Under the pieces are notes generated by a model, which searched no databases, was not told the DNA's origin, and saw only the letters and a list, made by a program, of their open reading frames with translations. The position numbers and the translations under genes are program-made. A stretch of 64,000 nt of DNA from NCBI GenBank assembly GCA_039566865.1, contig CM076948.1, positions 26,225,001 through 26,289,000 on the forward strand, given 5' to 3'. This stretch comes from Aurelia coerulea. Lineage: Eukaryota; Cnidaria; Scyphozoa; Semaeostomeae; Ulmaridae. Shown here one piece after another: positions 1 through 12,300 of this stretch (its first letter is position 1; every line of letters begins with the position of its first letter).

Positions 1-344
1 GCATGTTCTTGTATTTCCTTGTCATCTCTTTTTCATTTCATACTATATTGACAATAATTCCTTAATTTTGAGTGATTAACTTTCTCCAGGGTACTCAATT
101 AAGCAGCTGTGACATCTTACGGGCTCTTAAATTGTAAAATGCCTGTATTTTGGCTCATCACAAAGGCTGTTAGAGTTTTGCTTTCCTTTGCTCAAAATAA
201 GGCAAACAAAATTTATGGAGCTGGGAAGCGTTATGGTAACTGATGATGGAAATTGAAGTGTTGGCAGGAAACCGCAATTTCACCAAAAACTGATTGAATA
301 ACTGATGATGAGTCATTCAAAATTAAGATAAAAAGACAACTCAC

Positions 345-576
345 TTCTACAAAATGCTACATATGAATTTTTCAAATCTTGAGGCATTTTGATTGTATTC
401 ATGTAAAGAAGGCCTGGCGTCCCATGATCTCTCTTTCCATCTTCATAACCATATTGTTGCACAGGTGTATCATTATCATTGCTTGATTCTTCATTCTCTG
501 CTGCTGCGATATCCTCAGAATTATTGGGATCTTCTTGTTTTACTTTAAAGGTTGATGATGTGTGTACAAACTTCTC
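345..576 (-). CDS. Candidate internal exon of an unrecognised minus-strand gene
   Basis: On the minus strand a 232-nt open block is bordered by a plausible acceptor (TTTTATAAG, just above 576) and a good donor (GTGAGT, starting at 344). It encodes an acidic, Asn/Ser/Glu-rich stretch followed by a region containing YGYEDGKRDHGTPGLLYMN. It starts in phase 0 and ends in phase 1. I do not recognise the family. It could belong to the same gene as the candidate first exon at 1838-1967, which lies upstream on the same strand, but I could not join the two convincingly. The amino-acid composition looks like a disordered linker, so homology may be weak. Confidence 0.35.
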
Positions 577-729
577 CTTATAAAACAAAGAGTCAGTTAG
601 TAACAGGCCCATCAGAAGAAATAAATATTGGGGGCTGGAATCAGGTGTGAGCAAAGCAAGGAAAGATGAGGGTCCAGGCACTTGCCCCAAGGCCCTTTAA
701 AGTACGACCTAAAATCATGTAGAGTAAAA

Positions 730-870
730 ATGTTTTTCAATGCCATTTTGGCTCTATTGCTTATTGGTAAGAGCTACGGTCTCTTCCCAAAGAGGATAAG
801 AAGAATCACTGGAAAACATCCCTATGTTAAGAATTTGCTATCTAAAGGAGCAGCAGATTATGACCAATGA
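730..870 (+). CDS. Possible 46-residue secreted peptide (single short ORF)
   Basis: The ATG at 730 opens a 46-codon frame whose first 17 residues (MFFNAILALLLIGKSYG) look like a signal peptide. The mature part would be about 29 residues and starts with the basic run FPKRIRR. The ATG is preceded by AAAA at -4 to -1. No splice sites, promoter or poly(A) signal support it, and a frame this short can arise by chance. It lies opposite the candidate minus-strand gene at 345-1967. Function unknown. Confidence 0.2.
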   Translation: MFFNAILALLLIGKSYGLFPKRIRRITGKHPYVKNLLSKGAADYDQ

Positions 871-967
871 AGGTTTCCCTGGGAAATTTTTAAAATAGGA
901 CTTCAAAATCACGTGGGAATTTACTGTTATTTAGTTGTATGATATCAAATATAAATAGTATGTAGTA

Positions 968-1390
968 CACGTTTTTTTTTTTATAAGAAACTGGTTTATA
1001 AGAAACTAGTACTACGATGACCAAAAATTTAAGAAACTCTAGTACTACGCTCAAGAACAGTTAAGAAACTCTACAACGTTATATCTGTATGTCTCTCTTA
1101 TTCTATGTCTCTCTAACAAAGATGCCTTCGTCTTTTCTTGACTTTTAACTGCAAAATTTGTAAATTTTTGCCTCGATGTGCATGGCTTCTTCTTGATGAC
1201 AATGTCAATGCAAAATGGAAGCCCTTTGTCGAGAAGAAGGCTCAACTTCGAACAATACCGCAATTTTAGGCCCAAAAAATAAGAAACTAATTAAGAAACT
1301 TTTACTACTAAAACACCGAAATCTTCATGCGAAATTAAGAAACTTTTAGTACTATGTGCTGATCCAAGTTTCTTATAAAAAAAAAACGTG
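968..1390. mobile_element. TA-flanked MITE with poly-T terminal inverted repeats
   Basis: The ends are inverted copies: CACG, a run of 10-11 T, then ATAAGAAACT on the left, and the reverse complement on the right. Both ends are bordered by TAGTA, so the target duplication is TA or TAGTA. The interior repeats short AAGAAACT..AGTACT motifs and encodes no transposase. The same end structure occurs at 6877-7226, which defines a family. The TA flanks suggest a Tc1/mariner-like origin (inference). Confidence 0.7.
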
Positions 1391-1837
1391 TAGTAGGTTA
1401 TTTCTTTATAAAAATAAATCTTCTTTCTATTCCATAATATGCTTGATTTTCAGGCTGTTTTTCAGCAACAAGGAACAAACTATAGCAACTGCTTGGGCTG
1501 AAGCCTCCGGGCCTGATTAAAATCTGGATGTTTTCATCTGACATTTGGTCACATGACCACGTGGTGCAACCATATTCATGACAGACCAATTGAGTTTTCC
1601 CCTGTTTTGCCTCTCTGCAAATCCATCTCCCAAGTCTTCAAACCTTTTCCCTGGAAATTAATGATCCTCAATCCCCTAATAATCATACTTCCATGTTTAC
1701 ATACAAAATGATGATGAATTTTGTCTTTGAGGCGGTTTGTTTGGGACCTGGCAAAAAAGGGCCTAAAATAGAAATTCAAAGGTTTCATCGTTGAAAAGCA
1801 TGTCTAGCTTTAAATATTTGGGTGAATAATAATATAC

Positions 1838-1967
1838 CTGCCATATCATACCTTATGAACTCTTTGCAGGCTTCCTTTAGCAAATTCATGGATGATAAAT
1901 CTGCATTTTTCATAGCAACATCTACCAAAATTTGCCGCCATTTTGTACCATCATTTTTCAACCTCAT
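1838..1967 (-). CDS. Candidate first exon of a gene divergent from SSNA1
   Basis: On the minus strand an ATG at 1967 opens a frame encoding a polar, probably helical stretch that begins MRLKNDGTKWRQILVDVAMK and continues with LKEACKEFIRYDMA. Two donors are possible: CAG|GTATAT (exon ending at 1838) or AAG|GTATGA about 15 nt earlier. With the earlier donor (phase 2) an open continuation exists at about 1577-1763 that starts SQTNRLKDKIHHHF and contains CKHGSMIIRG. The start lies only 115 bp from the SSNA1 ATG on the other strand, as in a bidirectional promoter. Family not recognised. Confidence 0.35.
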
Positions 1968-2082
1968 CTCTAAGAAGAGGCTCCGCGCTTTCACTTCGCC
2001 AAATTTTATTTTGTTTCGTTTCTGGAGGCAACGGAAAACGGCGGGAAGTAAAAGAGTAAAAAGTGAATGACAGTAAAGAAAA
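1968..2082. promoter_or_regulatory. Probable shared promoter/5'UTR between two divergent genes
   Basis: Only 115 bp separate the SSNA1 start codon from the candidate minus-strand start at 1967. The interval is more GC-rich than its surroundings in its left half and shows no clear TATA box, as expected for a head-to-head housekeeping or ciliary promoter. The assignment rests on position alone, and it fails if the minus-strand exon is not real. Confidence 0.3.
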
Positions 2083-3890
2083 ATGTCGCAGCAAGGAGCT
2101 GTTTTACAGTCTTATAACAACGAACTTGTCAAATGTGAGTATTAAGGAGTTGAATGGGCTGTCTCATCAATCGTCGTGGTCACCCAGGTTGGAAAACATA
2201 CGTGATTTGGCCTACGCGTAGGCCTAGTAGCGAGTGAAATAAATTTGAAGGTGCAAGCTGCGAGTGGACTTTAAAAAGAGTTTAAAAAGCTGCGAGAGAA
2301 GCAAAATTAACAATAGATCTTTTGTTCTCGCGTGCGAGGATTGGTTATTGTAGCTGCGAGCAGCGAGTTTGACAGAGTTTCATAGCTGCGAGTGAAAGCA
2401 AGTTTTCCAACCTGGGTGGTCACTTACGAGAATTCCAAAGATGTCTCACTAACTAAAAATTAGGGCCTAAAAATTGCTTTTCTATCTGCGAAAAACAACA
2501 AGAAATCGTAATAAAGACAACAATAGAGATACGATAGGCCTATTGTTATCATTCAAGACAACAACAACAGACGGCCTTTGTCTTAGGTGTGTTCATTTAA
2601 AAAAATACCAATTGACATATAACTACAGTACCTGCCCCTCTCTCTGCTGGTAGAATTCAGGGGGTCATGTCATGAGGTTAGTTGATGATCAACTGTTGAT
2701 GTAAGGGGCCATCGACTTTCGTTTTCTTAACGGCATTTGACCAGTATGGGGGAGGAGGTTTTGCCTTAGGCCGTTAAGAAAATGGAAATCGCATGGAAAT
2801 CCCCAAAAGGGAATTTTTTTGAAAAATGTGGATAAACAACTTCACAAATAATGCAGAATATAGAATACAACAGTTTTACTATACCTCCTATAGCTTCGCC
2901 CCACCCGCCCCCAATTTTTGGCAAAGTATCTGCCACTGTCTCCAGTGTGCAAGAGCCAGACTGCACATCTCGATTTTGGCAATTGTCCACACCCCCATTT
3001 ATTCCAGCCCTGAGACTTTAGAGGTACCAAAAATAAATTTACCTCAATGATACTTCAGTTTCTCCTAATTTAACTTCAAATTCCTTTTTACAGGTGTGGA
3101 AGATCTTTGCACAAAGAGGGATGAGCTTCAAAGGCAAATCTTAGGGGAAGAAGATGAAAAAGCAAAATTGCAAAATGATATAAGGATCCTAACAGAAAGA
3201 TTGGCTAAATTAAATGAAAGTTTAGCAAAGAAAATCTCATCAAGAAATGACTATGATAAAACAATAGCTGAGACAGAGTCAGCATACATGAAGGTAAATG
3301 TCCAGGGGTAAAGAAATATGTATGGGGTCATAAAAATAGAGGGCTTGAGGTGGCTGTTTGCAACATTAGGAAGTTTGCAAAAGTCAGCCATGTTGGCGAA
3401 AAAGTTACACCTCAAGTGGGTCAGGATTTTCATGAACAATTGACCTTTTATGAGGCAGCCCCCCACATTTAACCCATGCACTAATGTTAAACCCACATTT
3501 TATCTTCCCATGCACTAATGCGTGGGGTTCGCCAGTACAAGGAGCCATTTCTGTTCAGAAAATCCAGAAGGGACTTTCCAGGTCTGAACCAAAGGTCTTC
3601 AAAGAACTGTTTTTGTTTGTCCTTTTATTTCATTTTGCAACATGGATGAATTGTTACTACATATGACACAGTATGCTGAACTCAAGGAAGAATTTTTTGA
3701 ATGATTAGAAATAGATAGTACAAAAAATTCACAAACTGTTTTTGTGGCCTCTTTGTCCTTCATTGTTCCTGAAATCTTTCATCTATTTTAGATTCTAGAG
3801 AGCTCTCAAACTCTGCTTCATGTTCTCAAGAAAGAAGTCACAAAAGACAAAGTACCATCACAAAAGGACAAATCATCTTCAAGTACATAG
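2083..3890 (+). CDS. SSNA1: SSNA1 (NA14), microtubule-remodelling centriole/cilium protein
   Basis: Three exons: 2083-2134, 3094-3293 and 3792-3890. Borders are AAAT|GTGAGT, TTTTTACAG|GTGTGG, ATGAAG|GTAAAT and TTTTAG|ATTCTA. The joined frame is 351 nt, or 116 residues, against 119 in human. It starts [20 protein letters not shown] and is one continuous coiled coil with the family signatures [32 protein letters not shown] and [15 protein letters not shown]. Only the short C-terminal tail is divergent and Ser/Lys-rich. SSNA1 self-assembles into fibrils and binds microtubules at basal bodies, centrosomes and the midbody, where it promotes branching and interacts with spastin (known for the family). 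The gene is complete and intact. Intron 1 contains a hAT-like MITE. No obvious poly(A) hexamer follows closely. Confidence 0.95.
2184..2415. mobile_element. hAT-like MITE in SSNA1 intron 1
   Basis: The element starts CCAGGTTGGAAAAC and ends with the exact reverse complement. It is flanked on both sides by the 8-bp direct repeat GTGGTCAC (2176-2183 and 2416-2423). An 8-bp duplication with C/CAGG-type ends is the hAT signature. The 232-bp interior repeats AGCTGCGAG motifs and has no coding capacity. Confidence 0.8.
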
Positions 3891-6330
3891 TCTAAACTGA
3901 ATCACAAAATATCAAGATTGTTGAAATTTAGTTAGATTTGCTCGAAATGATTCCCTGCTCATTGGTAAGAGGGACTTGTTTTGATGTCCACTGATGCCAA
4001 TGATGAAACAGTTCATATCATGTCAGCAAAAATGCTATATATTTATTTTGTCAAAATATGGCAAAGTATCAAGAATAAGAAATCATATTGCTAGAAAGTT
4101 GAAAAGGAGCTTCTCATGGTGTTGTTTCTTGTTGATTTTTAGCATCTGGTAGCAAGTACAGCAAGATTTGAATTGATACTACTATTTTGATGCCTTTGTA
4201 GTTTGGTCATCTTTGCAACATCATTTTATTGGTAGTGAAGATTTTGGGTCAAATCAATGTTGTTTTCCTGGTCTAGAAAATACCTTGTGTTTTGCATCCT
4301 TTTCTTTGAAAGAAAAACTACCTTCTAATATAAATTCACTTTGTATTTAAGATTACCTTGTAGTAGAATTTTGCGATACCTTTAAAATTCAGTTGTGTTG
4401 GTCATAGAAAATAGTATTCCTTTCTTTTATGTCTTGTTTTCTTCGGAGGAACCTCACTTCTCTTCAGGGAATCAGTAGAGTCTGCACGCAGGCTATGCTT
4501 TCTAAACACACCTCAATTTTTCTTATCAAATTATATTTTTCTTGCATGACACAAGGATCCAAGATTGATTCCCCAAGTTTTAAGATGCTCAGTTTTTGCC
4601 AAGAAGCAGTTTTGACCTCCAGGTACACTAGAAACCATTCGCCTCTGGTATAAACCTCATTTCTAACCTTTAAAAGAACTTGGGTAACCAGCATACATTT
4701 CAGCCCTATTTGTAAATGAGCTATAATGATGAGCTATATTTTCTCCTAGCCTGCGTCCAGGTATTACCTTTCTACTGCAATCGCAGAGGAAAGTAAAGTA
4801 TGCACGCAGGCTATATTTCTTCTTGCGTGCGTAAAGATTGGGTTTGAATTGAATGAAATCCACAGAAAACAAAAGAGCGCAATGTATGCTGGTTGCGCAA
4901 GACCCTTTAATGCATTCATTGAAAATGTGCTGTTCACTATAATGGCAAAATACTACTACGTAAATAAATGGTACTCTGAAACTCTAATCTAGATCCAATC
5001 CGAGGTAAAAACGGGGAGGCCAGCTCTTGCAAATCTGGTGAAAAAAGTCTTTGAGACACTTCGGTTGACCATAAATGATTTCTTGCGAAATAGTCCCAGT
5101 TATCGCAACAACAACAACAATGTCAACAACAACAAATTTTTTGCTCTATCAATAGCAATAACTGCGAACTTGTAATCAGTCTAATAAATGATTTCTTGCG
5201 AAGAAAAAATACATGACAGATATCGACAAAATGTCCTTGCCCAAAAATGTGCATCCCTGAAAAGATGAAAGCGGAGATTTCAATTTTATTTCAAAATCGG
5301 CCCCAGATAGAGCTAATTCTATTAAAGCCGGCTCCTTTTGAACATTTTGAAAATTGTGGCAACATAATTTGACGCTGTTTAAAATGATATTATATCTTAA
5401 AAATCCCCCCATAAATGCAAACTATCCATGGAACGTTGTTTTCCAGTTGAATTCTATCCTACTATTTGATTCAAGCTTTTCAAAGCAACAGTGACATAGT
5501 ATTTCCCGAGACCGAGATCTTTCCACATCAAACGTGGCCCAGGCTCGCAAAAATGTTCCAATAGTAAAGGGACAAAGGAATATGACATCCAAATTTATAG
5601 ATAGTAAATTGAGTTTCCATTAGGGAAGGATTAGAAGTGTACGGAATTCCGATGAAGAATTTATGTTGTCATAAATGTCGACTGCTTGGTGCTTGGAGAA
5701 ATTTGTCGTAAACTTTTCTAGACTACACACAAAACCGCAAGCATAACAAGACGATGGTTAAAAGTGAGTTGAGATAAACTTATGTCAATACATTTATGGA
5801 TTTTCCCACAGTGAACCTATCCAGAGCTGTGCTGCGTGGTAAAGTGTTGCCAAAGATTGTAACACGCGCAAAATAGGCGCAAACTTGCGTTTGTTGTTGC
5901 TTTTACGCAATGTGATTGGCCCAATTTGGTGTAGAAATATTAGCTAATCAATAATTGGTCCCATTCAACATCGTCCGTCCGCACTTTGAGCATTGGTCCG
6001 TATTTTATGCATTAGCAACAATCGCAAAAGCATTTGCATAACAAACGTAGTCCGCATATTGAGCATGGTCCGTATTTTAGACAAAGGCGACACATGGTCA
6101 GTCGGTTGATGATTGTGGTAAACAACGTTGTTTACGATTTTCACTCCAGCAATGGTAACAAAACATTTCCTCCTAAGAACAAAAGATCAAAAGATTTCAA
6201 CGAATTTGTTATTGTAAGGTAGCATGTAATTACTCATTCCGCGGTGATCCTGTTTATAAGTAAGTTTGAGCGTAAACAAGCAGATCGTGTGCCGAAGCAA
6301 GCACAAGTCAAGACCTAGAAAACTTACAAG
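3891..6330. other. Intergenic region between SSNA1 and the DOK-like gene
   Basis: No convincing exon seen. It contains dispersed copies of a GTCTGCACGCAGGCTA-type motif (about 4,488 and, inverted or partial, 4,745-4,815), a short (CAA)n run near 5,107, and a partial relative of the CCAGCATGC repeat near 4,880. The 5,800-6,330 part should hold the promoter of the DOK-like gene. CCAAT-like motifs are present (GATTGGCCCAAT near 5,922) but prove nothing by themselves. Confidence 0.5.
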
Positions 6331-9300
6331 ATGTCGGACCTCATCAAATGTGGTTACTTGGAGATGAAGTTGCCAAGAAAACATAGAAAATTTGGGCTGA
6401 AGGTGAGTAAGGTTCATCAACACAATGGATGGTCATAGCAACCAGATCTTGTCAAGATAAAATGGGGTATATTTCACGCAATAAGATATGCCCTTAAACT
6501 TATACATTTAGCTTAGGCCATATCTTTGCAAAATCAGAGAAACACACCTAATAATAAGAGAGAAAGATTCCAGTAGTATCAACGAAAAAGGCAGGCATGC
6601 CCCACAATCTCCACAAGCGAAAATGTTTTTGTGATGATGTCTTCCTACGTAGCAAAGAACAGTCTATCTAGCTTCTAGCTAAAAGTGAAATAAGTTATGA
6701 TATGAAATTATTTTATGAAGAAGGAAAAGAAGTTTTTTGAATGACAAGTATTATAAAGTTTTGGTTGCATTGTAAGATCTTTGGTAGAAGAAAACTATTA
6801 CCCAAGAAACATTAGAAAATAATTACGTGTAAAGTCTGCAAAAAGTAATATACTAGATGAATCATACACTCTTTTTTTTTTATAAGAATATTGTCTATAA
6901 GAATATTCAGGCTCAGAATCATCCAAATTTTAAGAATATTATAAGAATATTGCTCAGCCTCAGCTCCCATATTTGTGTCTCATTTTCCAGCAGTTGCCTG
7001 TTTTGCGATGTTCATAACATTCTTATTGTTACAATTGCTTAAGTTTTTCTTGCGTTCAACCATTTCTTCAATGATATGACAATTCTTTGAACTATGTTCG
7101 CCTAAAACCATATCAGATTTGAAAAAATAAGAATACTTTAAGAATATGTTAAGGCTCAAAACGAAGAATTTCTTAAGAATATTGAGGCTGGAAAAAATTT
7201 ATAGTATTCTTATAAAAAAAAAGAGTGTAGTAAATTTCTGTTTACTATGGATGAATATACCAATTGCAAACAAGCCCAGGGTGCTATACTGCATTCACAA
7301 AATCATATTAATTGTTTTTTATTTTTCCAAGGTGATAAGGATGTATATAAGCTACAGAGGACAGGCAAGGGAAGGGCTGACCCTTGAAGCATAATGGGTG
7401 CTGTCTCAAATTAACCCATATCACATCAGAAGGTGTGAATTAGAAGTGTGAATTTCCCAAGGGCATATCAATCCATAAAAATCTTTTACATCTTTGGCAA
7501 CAATCCCTTTGTACTGAATCCATGATCTGAAACTTTTTTTTTAATCTTAAAGTACACTTTAGTGATTGAATGATGCACCCATGAAATACTTCATAGTGAA
7601 GGTGAAGGCAAAGCTGCCACTTTTTAGCATCAAGCACTGGCATCATAGCAGTAGAGAAGACCTAATTGAGTCCAGAACCCCCTGTTATAGCCCTCAAGTG
7701 GTGGGGCTCTACCAGGTATCGAACCCTGAACCCTGTCTGCCTGATTGTTCTGGCTGCCAAGTTAGAGGATTGACTTTGCAGCCAGAACAATTTTTAGCAC
7801 CACGGCACCACAATATTATTATTTGAGGTCTGGCCTTTCTTCTTTGATAAACGTTTATTATGAACATGAGTGGGTGCAGCCCAAGATTCTGCCAGAATTT
7901 TCCTTCCTAAGTAAGTAACTATAAATGTTGCTAAGTGACCATTTATAAAGTGTTCCAGCTTCCAAGAAATATTGTCCATAACATTATGATCCCTTTGATC
8001 CTGTTATATACTTTAGAATTCCATGGAAGATTACAATTTTTCATGTCTCCATTGAAAGATCATCCTTTCTGGGTCACATTTTGCTGGAAGATTTAATTCC
8101 ATGCAAACAGAATTGCACATTACTTATGATTTATGAGTGGACAGTGAATTATCACAAATCATTTATTTCTACAAGCTTTTTTGACCTGAGGTTTTAGGTG
8201 TAGCATTGTTTTCTTCACTTTTCCAAAGTTTGGAATTCTGTTAGGAAAGAGAATCTTAAAATTTTTATCAAGTATTGGCTTTAAGTTGCAACCACCCTAA
8301 TGCTGGATTTTTGTTAAAGATCATTGTCCTGAGGAAAGAGCTAAAAATAGACTGGAAAACTTCAAAAGATGAAAAAATTAAAATAAACACCACGCCCTGC
8401 TGTCTAAAATTGCCAAGATTAATTTTCTAAAAATTTCTGAAAAATACATCATTTCACTGATGGAGAATTTGGTGGACATAACGAGAATTGGCTGTCCAGG
8501 GCTGTCCAGTAAAATTAAAAGAGGAGCTATAAATATAAAAACCCATGCAGGGGTGGAACAAACAACATTAGAGGCAACAACGCCCACTCCCCACGGTTTA
8601 AGGTAGAGACTTTTTGGTCTTTTGAATTAAAACAGAAAATACCAGCAATTATTTGATGCCAATGACATTTTTGCCCCAATTACCCAACCTGGCCACATTG
8701 CTGTGGTCTAATCTGCCCACTTCTCCTTCGCACTGCCCAAGCTAAAGGAATAACAACATCTTCAACGTCATCCAGACCTGCCCCTTCTGTGGAGGAGCGG
8801 AGGTTTAAATGTGAAACTTTGTGATAAACAACCATGCAATGTCCACAAATAGCGCAGCACAATATCCTTTGGTTTTGTGTTTAGAAAGGGCCAGACAATC
8901 AGATATCCTGGGAAGAAGATAAGCTTTTGTTCTTATCAATGTTTTGTGTCTTTATGAGAACAGCTCTCATCAGCTATTTCAAGGGTCACTGGATTGATTT
9001 GTCTTCTATGACAAAACGGCGCTTAGATTTTCATTAAAAACAACATTGTTTATCAAAAGATTGTTCACATTTCTTGTCTGATAAAGGTTGTTATTCTTTC
9101 TCTATAATTGTTATGTATCCAATTTATTTTGACACCTGGTATCACAAAATCTTGTTGATATTTCAATATCATTACATGGTGAAATTCATGTTTCAATATC
9201 GTTCTGGTTAGAAAAACATGTTTTCCCTGTTTTCCCTACTTCATCATCATCAGGTGATGCCATAGCAACCGAAGGAGCGATCTTGTTCTGTTTGCAAACG

Positions 9301-12300
9301 CGAAAGGAACGGTCCTGAAATTTGTTTTATTCACGAATACTGAAGTGTGAAATTTCCATATTTCTATGGAAATTACGTTTCGCCACATTATCATTCCATT
9401 ATTGGCCGCTTGGCCTCCTCCATTCTTGACGTGGTTGGAACAAAAATTTCTGTTTTGGCGATGGGAAAATTGTTTGTGGCATGGTTTGCGGCCACGTAAA
9501 TGTCACTTGATACACACCATCTCAACTTTAATTTGATCGACAATGAAGTAAAGTGTTTGAAGTTCAAATAAGAAAATTGAAGTAATCTTTTTTATCTAAA
9601 CATGTAATATCTATAATATTATATATTATAATATTATAATATTAACTATAATATCTAAACATGTTTGTTTTCACCAGTGTCAGATGGCTTTACACTAGAC
9701 TTGCCCCAAGTCCGGACTGTAGAGTCTGCACGCAGACTAGGATATCCAGATACTCCAATATTTTTATAAAACATCTTCCACAATCAAAATCGTACATGGG
9801 AGAAATGTTTTTTCAAGTTTTTAGTCGCAGCAACTTATGATAACATCCGAAATGCATACGTTAAGATCCAAAAATTTCGGACCGTAAAGTTTCGTACAAA
9901 ATTTTGTTTTTGTCCGACAGTGTCCCATCCGAAACAGTTGGGTGTTAGAGCGAAATATGTCTTCGCAAATCTAGCAGTTTACGACATGATTTTCATGTAA
10001 ATAAATAAACCGCTGAAAGATTTCTTATCTGTATTTTTGTAGGTGTGGAGACAAAAGTGGTTTACACTAAGAAGGAAATCTGGGAAAAAGCAACATCGGT
10101 TAGAATATCATAAAAGCGAAGAGTCATGTCTGAAAGGAAAACACACTACCATAATACCCTTACAAAGTTTAATAGCAATCGAGCTTGCCACATCAAAGAC
10201 TCATGAGCATGTTTTCAAACTCGTGTTCCGTGATGGAATCAAATCTCTATTTTTCTCGACACACAATGAAAATGAAATGAAAGAATGGATCAGAATTATT
10301 CGAAAACTGATATTTCCTGAACCGAAAGCAATACCTGTTACCCATGGAACTAGCCCAGAAGGTAGGTCTCCTCTTTTCATTTCGTTTTGAAGATCGCGCC
10401 CAGAAAAACAGGACGAATAATCCACATTGAACATGTCGTAAAACGTAGCATGACACTTAATTTTGATTGGTTGGCAACATGTGGAGGGCCTCCCCAAACG
10501 GACCAACGCAAAGGACATAGAATCTGTAAGGAATTCAAGTTTTGACTATGACATATTGAATATTTGATTCCAAGGTAAATTTATCAAGGAACGAGGTTTC
10601 TTTCAGTTGATCAGGGGATTGACACGAACTCCAACGGGAGTGTTTGACTTTGACGACCCAAATTAAGGCCGGCAAGCTTATGACGTCACATTACTGTATT
10701 CGGCCCAGACCTCTTAACGTTTATTTAGGATCAGAATCAGATTTTCAAGCGCTTATTGCTCAGTAGTTTCTGGAAGATTTCATTCATACAGTTGTGCTCT
10801 ACTTCTGTTTGTGATCAGCGTATGACGTAAGAACACCCTGGGAACGAGGTTGACAAAACTTTTGAACGAATAACATCAACGAAAGGAATTCTGTTCCTTG
10901 TTTGCTTTGTGGACGTTCCTTGTGGGCCCTTGCAACTGGCACGCTTTGTGATGCATTCTTTTGTGGACTCTTTGTTGTCGCCATTTTCATTGTCCACAAA
11001 AATGGCCGCCAGCAAAGAGATGGCACGTGCAAAGTATGCTGGTTGCAAAGGCCCTTCAAACTGTCAAATATAGAAGGATTTTCTTTCCCAGGATTCTATT
11101 CAGTCACCATCGTTTGCACAGAAGATTCCGAAAAGCTGTCATTAGCCGGAGATTATCTGCTGTCTGTTTCACCTGAGCATCTAAAGTTATGTAAAAGAGA
11201 AACTCAAAATATCGTTGCGATTCAGTGGCACCTAGAAGACATACCACGATTTAGACTTCAAAGACTTTGTCATCTGCATGACGGCGAAAAGATATTTATC
11301 ATCAATGTCGCAAGGTATGTAATTAAGTATGTGATAAAGTCGGAGGGAGGGTGTAGGGATTGCATATATTCCAGATTTCTTTGGGACAAAACTGGAGTCA
11401 AAATATTCTGAAATTTTTGCAGTGCTCGTTAAAAAGTTTGTGAGTAGAGAACTTGATATAATCACTGTTCTAAATTTAATAGATAAATTTAGTGTTCCAG
11501 AGTTTGATAAATTCCTTTCAGAGCGGACGTTGCTGGTCGAACGTTGTTTTTAATTTAAAGGGTCTGTTTCATCCAGCATGCCTTGCACGTGCCATCTCTT
11601 GGTTTTCCTTTGTTGTCGCCATTTTCATGGGCCATGAAAATGGCGGCAACAAAGGCCAACCAAGAGATGGCACGTGCAAGGCATGCTGGATGAAACAGAC
11701 CCTTTAATTATCAATTCTTTCAGGGTCTGTTTCGACCAGCATACATTGCGCGTGTCATGAGTTTATGGGCTATGAAAATGGCGACAACATAGGCCAATCA
11801 AAGTTGGCACGCGCAAGGCATGCTGGTTGAAATGGACCCTCTGATCACGACTGGCCAGTCGACCAAACAAAGAGACTGGTCTTCAAGGCGTCATGAAAAA
11901 GGTCAGCTTTAATTTGAATGCATTGAAATTTAAGCCTACACCTCGCAAGTTTTTTCAAAATATTAAGTTATCACCTGATAATGCCAACCGAAGTTAAATT
12001 TTGGAAAGTTTCTCATATCAACTTAAGCGATACAAGTTGTAGCACTTTCAGTTAGACAAAATGGTACAGACTTCCAAGAAATTTTTATGAAACGTTTTCA
12101 TCGATTAATCGCCATTTTATTTTACAGAACAAGTCCATCAGGAGATGGTGAGTTTCATTTTCTGACGCAGAATGGCCGTGATATTCTAGAGAATGTGAAA
12201 TCGTACACGCGAAGATTGCACCAAGGACGAATACACGATGATTCTCCTCGCTCAACGCCCCTTGGTGTGCCTAGCTCATTGTCAAGTTCTGCCATTATGG

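Larger units (their letters stand above)
6403..10042 (+). other. Intron 1 of the DOK-like gene (3.6 kb)
   Basis: No coding exon seen. It holds the MITE at 6877-7226, a possible tRNA-derived relic with a hairpin near 7,680-7,795, an AT-only stretch near 9,605-9,660 made of short palindromes, and a TTGCCCCAAGTC motif near 9,702 shared with the MITE at 13,893. The open frames at 8,378-8,862 on the minus strand show no family I know. Confidence 0.55.

Noticed and set aside
7680..7795. Functional tRNA gene on the minus strand
   Set aside because: The B-box and an acceptor-like CCCCACCA are present, but no complete cloverleaf or A-box can be drawn.
10902..11411. A 169-codon plus-strand ORF as a separate gene
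   Set aside because: Only its middle (11,092-11,314) is coding, as exon 3 of the DOK-like gene. The first part is transposon-derived intron sequence.
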